Of a DNA stretch of 9,075 nt, positions 1 through 5,365 are shown in pieces. The notes beneath the pieces were generated by a model. It saw nothing but the letters and a program-made list of their open reading frames with translations, was not told the origin of the DNA and made no database searches. The DNA is from Micropepsaceae bacterium (GTDB lineage: Bacteria > Pseudomonadota > Alphaproteobacteria > Micropepsales > Micropepsaceae). The DNA is taken from positions 1 through 9,075 of the forward strand of contig JANWHR010000014.1 of assembly GCA_025450355.1 (NCBI GenBank). Direction: 5' to 3'. The translations under genes and the position numbers were made by a program. How positions within the stretch are numbered: position 1 is the first letter of the stretch; every line of letters begins with the position of its first letter.

Positions 1-87
1 AAGCCCGTGCCTGAAGACGCATTGCTGAACGCGATCACGCGCGCCATTGCATCGCACGCGCCGGCATCCACAGTTCGTGAGCGATGA
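1..87 (+). CDS. C-terminal end of a response-regulator receiver domain (partial)
   Basis: The window opens inside a gene. The frame from base 1 gives 28 codons, beginning KPVPEDALLNAITRAI and ending at TGA 85-87. A Lys-Pro followed by a short acidic linker and an amphipathic helix is the usual end of a CheY-like receiver domain: the conserved Lys of the phosphorylation site, then helix alpha-5. The protein stops about 25 residues after this Lys. It is therefore either a single-domain receiver or a hybrid kinase with a C-terminal receiver, not a FixJ-type regulator with a downstream DNA-binding domain. The phospho-acceptor Asp lies outside the window. The neighbouring FixK/FNR-type site suggests a link to oxygen or redox signalling, but that is inference. 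Family identification rests on a short stretch. Confidence 0.6.
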   Translation, partial: KPVPEDALLNAITRAIASHAPASTVRER

Positions 88-99
88 CACGCCCCCACG

Positions 100-113
100 T
101 TGACTCAGATCAA
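100..113 (+). promoter_or_regulatory. FixK/FNR/NnrR-type box upstream of the 55-aa membrane protein
   Basis: TTGACTCAGATCAA matches the TTGAT-N4-ATCAA consensus of the CRP/FNR family (FNR, FixK, NnrR/DNR) at 9 of 10 defined positions. Its centre (106.5) is 66.5 bases before the ATG at 173. Activation from the usual -41.5 position would start transcription near base 148 and leave a 25-base leader containing the Shine-Dalgarno. No strong -10 hexamer is visible at 136-141. Which family member binds cannot be told from the site. Confidence 0.7.
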
Positions 114-172
114 TGCGCGGACGGCGGCGCGGCGCCAGATCTCGTCATGAAGCAATGTCGGGAGATTGAGAG

Positions 173-340
173 ATGACAAGCATACCGGTCGATCTTCATA
201 AAAACCTCGGTAATGGCGTGCGGCAACTGCCCGCAATCCCGGAGCCATGGACATTGCGCGACACGGTTTTGTTCAGCGTAATTGGGCTGGTGCTCTTCAA
301 TCTGCTGTTTGCCTGCATGTTCTCGCTCGGAAACATGTGA
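173..340 (+). CDS. Small single-pass membrane protein (55 aa), unknown function
   Basis: The ORF runs from ATG 173 to TGA 338-340. A GGGAG Shine-Dalgarno at 160-164 lies 8 bases upstream of the start. The N-terminal half is polar and contains LPAIPEPWTLRD. The C-terminal half, about residues 31-52 (TVLFSVIGLVLFNLLFACMF), is a single hydrophobic helix with one Cys, and only SLGNM follows it. I do not recognise the family. Small one-helix proteins often accompany respiratory oxidases or reductases, and the FixK/FNR-type box at 100-113 suggests expression under low oxygen or NO; both points are inference. A long GC-rich inverted repeat follows at 370-407 before the next gene. Confidence 0.6.
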   Translation: MTSIPVDLHKNLGNGVRQLPAIPEPWTLRDTVLFSVIGLVLFNLLFACMFSLGNM

Positions 341-369
341 CCACTGCAGTTTTGAAGTCTGCTCGATGC

Positions 370-407
370 CCACCCGGGGCGTCTGTGCGCTGCACTGCCC
401 CGGGTGG
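370..407 (+). terminator. GC-rich hairpin between two small genes (terminator or attenuator)
   Basis: CCACCCGGGGC at 370-380 pairs perfectly with GCCCCGGGTGG at 397-407, giving an 11-bp stem with a 16-base loop, 30 bases after the stop of the 55-aa protein. No T-run follows on the plus strand, so it is not a classical intrinsic terminator. It could stop or attenuate transcription, or protect an mRNA end. Confidence 0.5.
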
Positions 408-471
408 CTCCGAATGCTGCGGGCGCAGCCAGAAAATAAAAAATCAGTTCACGACTGGGGTCATGTGATCC

Positions 472-699
472 ATGTGCGTCCAATCTCCCGATGAGAACTG
501 CGCGGAATGCGAAGGCGTCATCACCCGCCTATATCGCGAGTTGCGAGACAAAGGCTGGAGCGACCGCGACGCTTTTCTCTCCGCCGTGCGGGTGATGGAA
601 CTCCGCCATCCGGACCAGCACAAAGACTTTTATTTTCTTCGGATCGCGCGATGGCTTGGCGCGGCCGCGCAGACTCCCCGGGCGGGCAGGCTGTCATGA
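472..699 (+). CDS. Conserved-looking small protein with N-terminal Cys motif (75 aa)
   Basis: ATG 472 to TGA 697-699. The protein is soluble and mostly helical, with C2 and a CAEC pair at residues 10-13. Charged helices follow (VITRLYRELRDKGWSDRD, then AFLSAVRVMELRHPDQHKDF), and it ends with a basic tail. The codons favour G/C in third position through the body, which supports real coding. The Shine-Dalgarno is weak: a GGGG run at 457-460 lies 11 bases before the ATG. The Cys residues could bind a metal or form a disulfide, but no known fold is recognised. It lies downstream of the box at 100-113 in the same direction as the 55-aa membrane protein, separated from it by the hairpin at 370-407. 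Confidence 0.6.
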   Translation: MCVQSPDENCAECEGVITRLYRELRDKGWSDRDAFLSAVRVMELRHPDQHKDFYFLRIARWLGAAAQTPRAGRLS

Positions 700-712
700 C
701 TTCGCTGGAGTG

Positions 713-838
713 ATGCCCGCGCTATAAACAGCTGGCATAACCTGGACGTTGGTCTTCGGCTTATTCGTGATCGCTTATGGTCGGGTGCTCATGCGTCCTC
801 GCATTGGCGGTAAAGACGCAAAGCCGGTCCAGGTGTGA
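713..838 (+). pseudogene. Interrupted small membrane-protein ORF
   Basis: The frame from ATG 713 reads four codons and meets TAA at 725-727. It then stays open to TGA 836-838, encoding a plausible one-helix protein: TWTLVFGLFVIAYGRVLMRP, then a basic, Pro-containing tail. Replacing the stop with a sense codon would give a 41-aa protein beginning MPAL. Alternatively a shorter peptide could begin at TTG 749 or GTG 767, but neither has a good ribosome-binding site. The sequence around the TAA may therefore be a nonsense change in a small membrane-protein gene. It may also be chance, because the piece is short. Confidence 0.3.
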
Positions 839-875
839 GGTCCCGGAGTCATCCACGCGGGATCGAAAAAAGTTC

Positions 876-1004
876 CAAAGCGCGTTTCAACCCATTTGAA
901 TCGGAAACGCGCTTTGAGTTATTTGCTTGAAGCATTTTCTGCGCCGAACCGGCAGCCACTCCCGATCGGGGTCGGAGACGTGCTTCGGCGGAAAATGCTC
1001 CAAG
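876..1004. repeat. Two-hairpin palindromic intergenic element (RIME/REP-like)
   Basis: Two inverted repeats stand side by side. The first pairs CAAAGCGCGTTTC (876-888) with GAAACGCGCTTTG (904-916), 13 bp perfect with a 15-base loop. The second pairs 926-948 with 984-1004: CTTG-A-AGCATTTTC against GAAAATGCT-C-CAAG with one mismatch, continuing into an inner CGCCGAA/TTCGGCG stem with a two-base bulge. Its loop carries GAACCGGCAGCCACT and a CCCGATCGGG palindrome. The combination of an AAGCGCGTT stem, TTTGAATCGGAA, and a second stem enclosing an ACCGGCA-CCACT core resembles the dispersed intergenic mosaic elements of the Bradyrhizobium family. That assignment is from memory. Copy number cannot be judged from one window. 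Confidence 0.65.
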
Positions 1005-1079
1005 GCGACCCACTCCGCACTCATGCCTCTGAAATTTTCGTCAAGGCTGGCCACTTGGCCAATGGCACCCCGCTGGTTT

Positions 1080-1250
1080 CTATCCGTGGGTTGTCTGCCC
1101 CGCCGGCTCATGGATGTCCGGAGAAACAATCCGGAATTCGTCCTTCGACGGCCCGAGGCTGGTCGAAGGCTTGCGCAGTTCGTTCATCGAGTGTTTTTCC
1201 GGATGTATCCCGGCAGGATTCTCATCCGGAATTTTGGTCTTCTCAGACAT
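1080..1250 (-). CDS. Small hydrophilic protein (56 aa), divergent from norZ
   Basis: On the minus strand the ORF runs from ATG at 1250-1248 to TAG at 1082-1080. A strong Shine-Dalgarno (GGAGGG, complement of 1261-1266) lies 10 bases upstream. The protein is hydrophilic, Pro/Glu/Lys-rich, has no Cys and no membrane helix, and is probably largely disordered; it begins MSEKTKIPDE and includes SLGPSKDEFRIVSPDIHE. No family is recognised. The perfect FixK/FNR box at 1307-1320 is centred 63.5 bases from this ATG. Activation from -41.5 would start transcription near 1272, leaving a 21-base leader that contains the Shine-Dalgarno, with an AT-rich stretch (1281-1290) near the -10 position. The gene is therefore well placed to be NO- or hypoxia-induced with norZ. 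Confidence 0.55.
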   Translation of the reverse strand: MSEKTKIPDENPAGIHPEKHSMNELRKPSTSLGPSKDEFRIVSPDIHEPAGQTTHG

Positions 1251-1306
1251 GACGTGGTTTCCCTCCGGAATACCTGTTCGAATTAATTCATGAGCGGCGA
1301 TGCGCT

Positions 1307-1320
1307 TTGATTTGCATCAA
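1307..1320. promoter_or_regulatory. Perfect FixK/FNR/NnrR box between norZ and the 56-aa gene
   Basis: TTGATTTGCATCAA matches TTGAT-N4-ATCAA at all ten defined positions and is symmetric, so it can serve either direction. It is centred 41.5 bases before the norZ ATG and 63.5 bases before the ATG of the divergent gene. A looser dyad, GATGC-N10-GCATC (1299-1318), overlaps it and faintly recalls an NsrR-type operator, but the spacer is off by one and the inner bases do not pair well. Control by NnrR/DNR or FixK is the family expectation for nitric oxide reductase genes. Confidence 0.85.
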
Positions 1321-1354
1321 ATGATGTCTGTGTGTTCATTCCGAGGAGCAAAAC

Positions 1355-3655
1355 ATGGATGCGGATTCGGTGCTGGAGGAAGATCGCGTCAGCAATGTGT
1401 TGAAATGGGTTTTGCTTGGAATCGCGATCGCGACATTTGCGCTTCTCGGCTGGGCGACCGACATCACCTACCAGACTGCTCCCCCCGAACCGGACCGGAT
1501 TTCGGCCATGGACGGCACGGTCCTGATGACGGCGGGCGACATCGCCGGTGGCAAGTCCGCCTTTCAGCGCGCCGACCTGATGGATTACGGCAGCATCTAC
1601 GGAATGGGATCCTATTTCGGCGAGGATTATACCGCGGAATATCTTTTGCGGCTTGGCCAACTGACCGAAGCCAACGCGGCGCAGAACCGGTTCGGCAAGG
1701 CTTTCGCGGCAATCGGCCAGGACAATCAGAATCTGGTGCAGGCTGCCATGCAGCGTCAGCTTCAGATGATCGATCTGTCCAAAACCGACGCAATCGTTGC
1801 GCCTGATGTTGCGGCTGCGGTCAAATCACTGCAATCGGAAATCGCCGGACAACTGCTTCGTCACGATTTCATCCGCGGCTGGACCCAGGCTTACAGCCTC
1901 GATCAGACAAGTGCAGCACAGACCGCGGACTTCATCCTCTATTCGGCGCTGACAACCGTGGCGCGGCGGCCCGGGACCGATGTATCGTGGACACAGAATT
2001 GGCCCTATGAACCGCTGGTCGGAAACAAGCCAACCACAAGCACCTTTGGCTGGACCTGGGCGAGCTATTGCTTCACGTTTTTCTGCTTCGGCCTCGTGCT
2101 GTTTTGCTACCACCGCTACATCAGGGTGGACGACAAGGGGACGATGGACCCGACTCTGGTCCAGTTCCTGGCGCTGACGCCCGGCCAGCGGAAAACCGGC
2201 AAATATTTTGTTATCGTAGCGCTGGTGCTGCTGTTGCAGATCGCGGCCGGCGCGATACTGGGCCATTATTATGCGGACCGCGTGAGTTTCTATGGGCTGC
2301 ACTTCGACGACGTGCTGCCGTTCAATTTCTGGCGCAGTGTACATGTTCAGACGCCAATCATCTGGATCGGATTGTCCTGGATCGGGGCTGGCCTGTTCCT
2401 GGCTGCGGTGATCAGCGGACGGGACGCTGCCGGTCAGGGCGTGCTGGTCGATCTGCTGTTCTGGGCGACGGTGGTCATCGTCGCCGGCGCGGTGATCGGA
2501 AACTATCTCGGAATCATGGGATTGATCGGCAACGCCTGGTTCTGGTTCGGCAATCAGGGTCTGTCCTATCTCGAACTCGGACGGTTCTGGCAGATCGGAT
2601 TCTTCCTTGGGCTGGTGTTCTGGAGCGCGCTGGTGCTGCGCGGTTTGTGGCCAAGCGTGGATTCGTTCAAACGCGCCACCCGGCAATTCTGGACCGGACA
2701 CATCCGGCTGGAACATCTGATCTGGGCATCAACGACCAATATCGCGCTGCTTTACATGTTCGGAATGGTGCCACCTTTCGCCGTCAATCCGTCATTCACG
2801 ATCACGGATTTCTGGCGCTGGTGGGTGGTCCATCTCTGGGTCGAACAATCATTCGAATTCTTTGCCGCGGCAATCAGCGCCTATCTGCTGATGGGCCTGG
2901 GACTGGTGTCGCGCCAACTCGCCGAGCGCTCGGTCTATCTCGAACTGATTCTGATCTTTCTCGGCGGGGTGCTGGGAACCGGCCATCACATCTACTGGGC
3001 CGGAGGGCCGGCGCTGTGGGTACCCGTCGGCAGCATGTTCTCCTTCATCGAAGTCCTGCCGCTGGTTCTGCTGATCCTCGACGCCATGGATTATCACAAT
3101 CTGATACAGCGGCAGCACCAGTTCCGCTATCGCCTGGCCTACACCTATGTGCTCGGATCCGCGTTCTGGAATTTCGTCGGCGCCGGCGTGTTCGGCGGCG
3201 GCACGCTCAACGCGCCCCTGGTCAACTATTACGAACATGGCACGTTCCTGACGCTCAATCACGCCCACACGGCATTGTTCGGCGCCTTTGGTCTGCTCGC
3301 GATCGGCCTGATCTATTTTTGCCTGCGCTATGCCGCGGGAGAAACCGCGCGATTCAACGACAGGCCTGGGATCATCGCCTTCTGGCTCTACAATGCGGGA
3401 CTCGTTCTGTGGATTGTGCTGAACTTTTTCCCGATCGGGTGGTCGCAATTGAACGCGGTTTACGAGCACGGCCTTGCCTATGCCCGCAGCCTTGATTTTT
3501 ACAATACGACGGTGCTCTGGCAGTGGCTGCGGTTTGTCGGCGACATTCCGTTCGCCATCGCCGCGCTGATGATGGCGTTCGACTTTCTGCAGAAGCTTGG
3601 TCCTTTTTTTCCCGAGCTGGCCGGGCGTTTGGCCGGTCCGGTTCCGGCCGAATAG
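1355..3655 (+). CDS. norZ: Quinol-dependent nitric oxide reductase, single subunit (qNOR)
   Basis: This 766-aa integral membrane enzyme reduces NO to N2O (2 NO + 2 e- + 2 H+ to N2O + H2O), taking electrons from quinol. One membrane segment (about 15-33) precedes a periplasmic cytochrome c-like domain (about 40-225) with no CXXCH. That absence is the hallmark of qNOR as against the NorC subunit of cNOR. The rest is the haem-copper-type core: H330 is the expected low-spin haem b ligand, H493 with H544/H545 the FeB ligands, H636 the haem b3 ligand and H638 the second haem b ligand. E497, E501 and E566 match the three conserved glutamates of NorB. Length is normal for the family. GAGGAG at 1343-1348 sets the start at 1355. 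No norC, norQ or norD is adjacent, as expected for qNOR. The FixK/FNR box lies unusually close, only 34 bases before the ATG. Confidence 0.95.
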   Translation: MDADSVLEEDRVSNVLKWVLLGIAIATFALLGWATDITYQTAPPEPDRISAMDGTVLMTAGDIAGGKSAFQRADLMDYGSIYGMGSYFGEDYTAEYLLRLGQLTEANAAQNRFGKAFAAIGQDNQNLVQAAMQRQLQMIDLSKTDAIVAPDVAAAVKSLQSEIAGQLLRHDFIRGWTQAYSLDQTSAAQTADFILYSALTTVARRPGTDVSWTQNWPYEPLVGNKPTTSTFGWTWASYCFTFFCFGLVLFCYHRYIRVDDKGTMDPTLVQFLALTPGQRKTGKYFVIVALVLLLQIAAGAILGHYYADRVSFYGLHFDDVLPFNFWRSVHVQTPIIWIGLSWIGAGLFLAAVISGRDAAGQGVLVDLLFWATVVIVAGAVIGNYLGIMGLIGNAWFWFGNQGLSYLELGRFWQIGFFLGLVFWSALVLRGLWPSVDSFKRATRQFWTGHIRLEHLIWASTTNIALLYMFGMVPPFAVNPSFTITDFWRWWVVHLWVEQSFEFFAAAISAYLLMGLGLVSRQLAERSVYLELILIFLGGVLGTGHHIYWAGGPALWVPVGSMFSFIEVLPLVLLILDAMDYHNLIQRQHQFRYRLAYTYVLGSAFWNFVGAGVFGGGTLNAPLVNYYEHGTFLTLNHAHTALFGAFGLLAIGLIYFCLRYAAGETARFNDRPGIIAFWLYNAGLVLWIVLNFFPIGWSQLNAVYEHGLAYARSLDFYNTTVLWQWLRFVGDIPFAIAALMMAFDFLQKLGPFFPELAGRLAGPVPAE

Positions 3656-3826
3656 GCGGCAGCGGTTCAAAAGCGCGGGCGTCTGGCGGATGCACGCGGA
3701 CAAGACGCTCGCCCGGCTGCAACCGGCCCATCGGCTTCTGCTTCTGTTTGCCGTGGTGACGGTCATTGGCGCAGTAGCCGGGCCCAGGGCTGGCCGATCT
3801 TTTAATCGCCTTCGCTGCGCGAGCCG

Positions 3827-4156
3827 TTATTTCTTTTCCACCGGGCTCGCCGTAACCGGCGCACTATCCGCCAGAAGCTCCTTCGCCTGCGTATAATGCT
3901 GGTTGGCCGAAACATCGTCGCCTTCCATGCATTCCATGATGCCGACCTGGAACACGGCGCGGGCCGCAGGCAAATTCGGTGATGCGGTCCGAGTGTCGAT
4001 CAGCGCGCTGACTTCGTTGCCCGCCTTCCGGCAGTCTTCGATGCCGGCGGGCGCCGAAGCCTCGGGATTGCGGGTTGCCGCGGGGGCAGCGAATGCGGTG
4101 GTTGACAACGCTGTGGCGGCCGCAACAGCCGTCGCGAAAGCGATTGAGATGCGCAT
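3827..4156 (-). CDS. Exported small protein with two cysteines (109 aa), unknown function
   Basis: The minus-strand ORF is open from ATG 4174, but ATG 4156 is the better start. GAGGA (complement of 4165-4169) lies 8 bases before 4156 and would fall inside the coding region of the longer form. The protein starts with a clear Sec signal peptide (MRISIAFATA, then an Ala-rich core) with probable cleavage after AFA at residue 23. The mature part is helical with C42 and C76, which could form a disulfide, and includes ARAVFQVGIMECMEGD and NQHYTQAKELL, reminiscent of a short helical repeat. The stop is TAA at 3829-3827. No family is recognised. It is divergent from the cytochrome c gene, and the FixK/FNR box at 4211-4224 is centred 61.5 bases from its start, suggesting a periplasmic role under low oxygen or NO. 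Confidence 0.7.
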   Translation of the reverse strand: MRISIAFATAVAAATALSTTAFAAPAATRNPEASAPAGIEDCRKAGNEVSALIDTRTASPNLPAARAVFQVGIMECMEGDDVSANQHYTQAKELLADSAPVTASPVEKK

Positions 4157-4210
4157 TGGAATTGTCCTCAACATTTCGCGTCAAGCATAAGGTTCGTTCG
4201 CCGTGCGGAG

Positions 4211-4224
4211 TTGACCTTGATCAA
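4211..4224. promoter_or_regulatory. FixK/FNR/NnrR-type box between exported protein and cytochrome c
   Basis: TTGACCTTGATCAA matches the consensus at 9 of 10 defined positions, the same variant (TTGAC-N4-ATCAA) as the box at 100-113. For the minus-strand gene, activation from -41.5 gives a start near 4176. A TATGCT hexamer (complement of 4184-4189) sits where the -10 should be, leaving a leader of about 20 bases. For the cytochrome gene it would start near 4259, with a weaker TAATTC at 4248-4253 and a leader of about 140 bases. The minus-strand gene is the more certain target. Confidence 0.75.
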
Positions 4225-4400
4225 ACCGGCGGACCTGCGCGCCTGCGTAATTCTGCGTAGGCTTTTCCCGCCAACCTGTTTGGCAGCTTTTTTGTGACTC
4301 GCCCCCTGCGCCGGAAACGTTCGGCGACTGGCCCCGTTAGCGCAAAAGAACCCGGACCAGTCCCGCCGGGCTGCCGCAATCTGCCAATGAGGAGAGTTTC

Positions 4401-4712
4401 ATGAAGTTCCGGCCGCTCTTCATCACCGCCATTTTCGTGGGTTTTCCGCTCACCGCCTGGGCCGTCCCAAATCCGCAGGCGGGTGAGGAAATCGCCTTGC
4501 AATCCTGCACCAGCTGCCACGCACCCATGACGGCGCAAAGGCCCGCCAACGGGGCGCCGTCTCTCGCGGATATCGCAAAGCAGGACAAGGGCAAAACAGG
4601 CTGGACGCAAGCCTGGATGTCCAACCCCCACCGGATGCGGGCAAACGTCAACCTGTCGAAACAGCAGGCCGATGACGTGGTCGCCTATCTCAAGCTGCTT
4701 CCGACCGGTTGA
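4401..4712 (+). CDS. Periplasmic monohaem class I cytochrome c (103 aa)
   Basis: A signal peptide (residues 1-21, probable cleavage after AWA) precedes a small cytochrome c domain. CTSCH at residues 36-40 attaches haem c, with H40 as proximal ligand. M79 in NPHRMRANVNLS is the likely distal ligand, followed by the terminal helix QQADDVVAYLKLL. GAGGAG at 4389-4394 places the start at 4401. As a periplasmic electron carrier it could feed a nitrite reductase, an oxidase or a peroxidase. It is not needed by the quinol-type NorZ upstream, so a direct partnership is not implied. The box at 4211-4224 may control it. A 7-bp hairpin with one G-T pair (4241-4262) followed by TTTT lies in its predicted leader. 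The gene ends 24 bases before the hairpin at 4737-4768. Confidence 0.9.
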   Translation: MKFRPLFITAIFVGFPLTAWAVPNPQAGEEIALQSCTSCHAPMTAQRPANGAPSLADIAKQDKGKTGWTQAWMSNPHRMRANVNLSKQQADDVVAYLKLLPTG

Positions 4713-4736
4713 CGGGATCTCGCGAAGAAAAGGAAG

Positions 4737-4768
4737 GGGGCCTTCGATGAGTTCCGTCCGAAGGCCCC
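4737..4768. terminator. Convergent terminator hairpin
   Basis: GGGGCCTTCG (4737-4746) pairs perfectly with CGAAGGCCCC (4759-4768) around a 12-base loop. On the minus strand it is followed by a pyrimidine tract CTTCCTTTTCTTC, as expected of an intrinsic terminator for the csp operon. On the plus strand it lies just after the cytochrome c stop and can serve as its end, although no T-run follows there. Confidence 0.75.
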
Positions 4769-4874
4769 GATGGCGGCCGCGAGCGTAACGATCAATCGGC
4801 CACGCGCTCTAACGGGACCGGACGCTGCGTCGCAACGGATTATAAAATTTGAGCATTCCCGGCGAGCGCAACGC

Positions 4875-5072
4875 CTATTTGCCTGCGTCTGGTGTCGGCA
4901 CATTGCGGCTATCGACGGTACCGCATTTCGGGCAGCTAAATGTCTGTCGCTCGCATTTGGGGCCGTAGCCCGGGTGAGTTTCCCTGCTTTTGATCCTGGA
5001 TAACGCGCCGCACTTCGAGCAACGCACGCGTCCCCTTCGCCCATAATCGGTTTTCTCTTGAGCTTCGCGCAT
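4875..5072 (-). CDS. Small zinc-ribbon protein (65 aa)
   Basis: ATG at 5072 on the minus strand with GGAG about 9 bases upstream; stop at 4877-4875. Two CxxCG knuckles, CSKCG (residues 18-22) and CPKCG (47-51), are separated by a basic loop holding another Cys (GPKCERQTFS). This is the layout of a zinc ribbon that binds one Zn through the paired cysteines. The N-terminus is basic (MREAQEKTDYGRRGRVR). Such small ribbons commonly bind RNA, DNA or the ribosome; the partner here is unknown. It is the last gene before the terminator at 4737-4768 and appears to be the distal gene of the csp operon, which fits a role in RNA or translation. Confidence 0.75.
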   Translation of the reverse strand: MREAQEKTDYGRRGRVRCSKCGALSRIKSRETHPGYGPKCERQTFSCPKCGTVDSRNVPTPDAGK

Positions 5073-5223
5073 TCCGTGCTCCGGACGCCGGTGCGATCAG
5101 TTCTTCGAAAGGCGCCGGCGGCTCCTCGTCGTCGTAAGCACCCTCGCCATCTTCCGGCGGATCGACAAATACATCAAAGCTGATCTTCGGGGGTTGGCGT
5201 CCCGCCTTCTGGAGTTTCGCCAC
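4936..5223 (-). CDS. Possible overlapping ORF with acidic middle segment
   Basis: A frame opening at GTG 5223 encodes residues such as KISFDVFVDPPEDGEGAYDD, then EEPPAPFEELIAPASG. It overlaps the end of the 55-aa gene by 50 bases and the whole first part of the zinc-ribbon gene. Third-position G/C is high (12 of 16 codons) from 5223 to about 5176 and stays good to about 5080, then fails where the zinc-ribbon frame takes over; there it uses AGA and TCA codons and reads as a shadow. Only the first half therefore looks protein-like. It may be a real acidic gene whose true end is disturbed, or the displaced end of the upstream gene after a frameshift. No clear ribosome-binding site is seen before the GTG. 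Confidence 0.3.
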   Translation of the reverse strand: MAKLQKAGRQPPKISFDVFVDPPEDGEGAYDDEEPPAPFEELIAPASGARNARSSRENRLWAKGTRALLEVRRVIQDQKQGNSPGLRPQMRATDI

Positions 5224-5341
5224 GGGCCGCCTTGCGTTCTGCCGCGGCCGCCTCGCGTTTGCGGAGCTTTTCCTGCTTGCGCTCGTTCTTCACCCGGTCG
5301 CGCGACGCACGTTCCTGACGATAATTGGTTTTGAACGCCAT
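5174..5341 (-). CDS. Small Arg/Lys/Glu-rich helical protein (55 aa)
   Basis: ATG at 5341-5339 to TGA at 5176-5174 on the minus strand. The protein starts MAFKTNYRQERASRDRVKNE and continues through a run of Lys, Arg, Glu and Ala residues (about 20-40) that should form one long charged helix. It ends in a Pro/Gly-rich tail (GETPEGGTPTPEDQL). There is no Cys or hydrophobic segment. Charged single helices of this type often contact RNA or ribosomes, but no family is recognised. It lies 24 bases after the 75-aa gene in the csp operon. The tail uses poorer codons than the overlapping frame at 5176-5223, so the last 15 residues are less certain. Confidence 0.6.
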   Translation of the reverse strand: MAFKTNYRQERASRDRVKNERKQEKLRKREAAAAERKAARGETPEGGTPTPEDQL

Positions 5342-5365
5342 GAATTTTTCCGTTCGGCAGGGTGT

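Noticed and set aside
885..899. TTCAA-N5-TTGAA dyad as a regulator site
   Set aside because: It lies in the loop region of the first hairpin of the repeat element, and neither the half-sites nor the spacing fit FNR/FixK.
1283..1660. Minus-strand frame covering the norZ start and the FNR box
   Set aside because: It lies antisense to norZ codons and across a perfect regulatory site; the 56-aa gene at 1080-1250 is the better minus-strand gene here.
3631..3649. GGCCGG-N7-CCGGCC hairpin as a norZ terminator
   Set aside because: It lies within the last norZ codons, has no T-run, and such short G/C dyads are expected by chance in this composition.
2849..3766. Long minus-strand frame opposite norZ
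   Set aside because: It is the antisense shadow of a high-GC3 membrane protein gene. The composition (Gln/Arg/Glu-rich) is typical of such shadows and norZ is certain.
3690..3896. Plus-strand frame after norZ encoding MHADKTLARLQPAHRLLLLF and more
   Set aside because: The first 35 residues look like a small membrane protein, but no good ribosome-binding site precedes it. The frame then runs antisense into the exported-protein gene and becomes Ser/Arg/Cys-rich shadow sequence.
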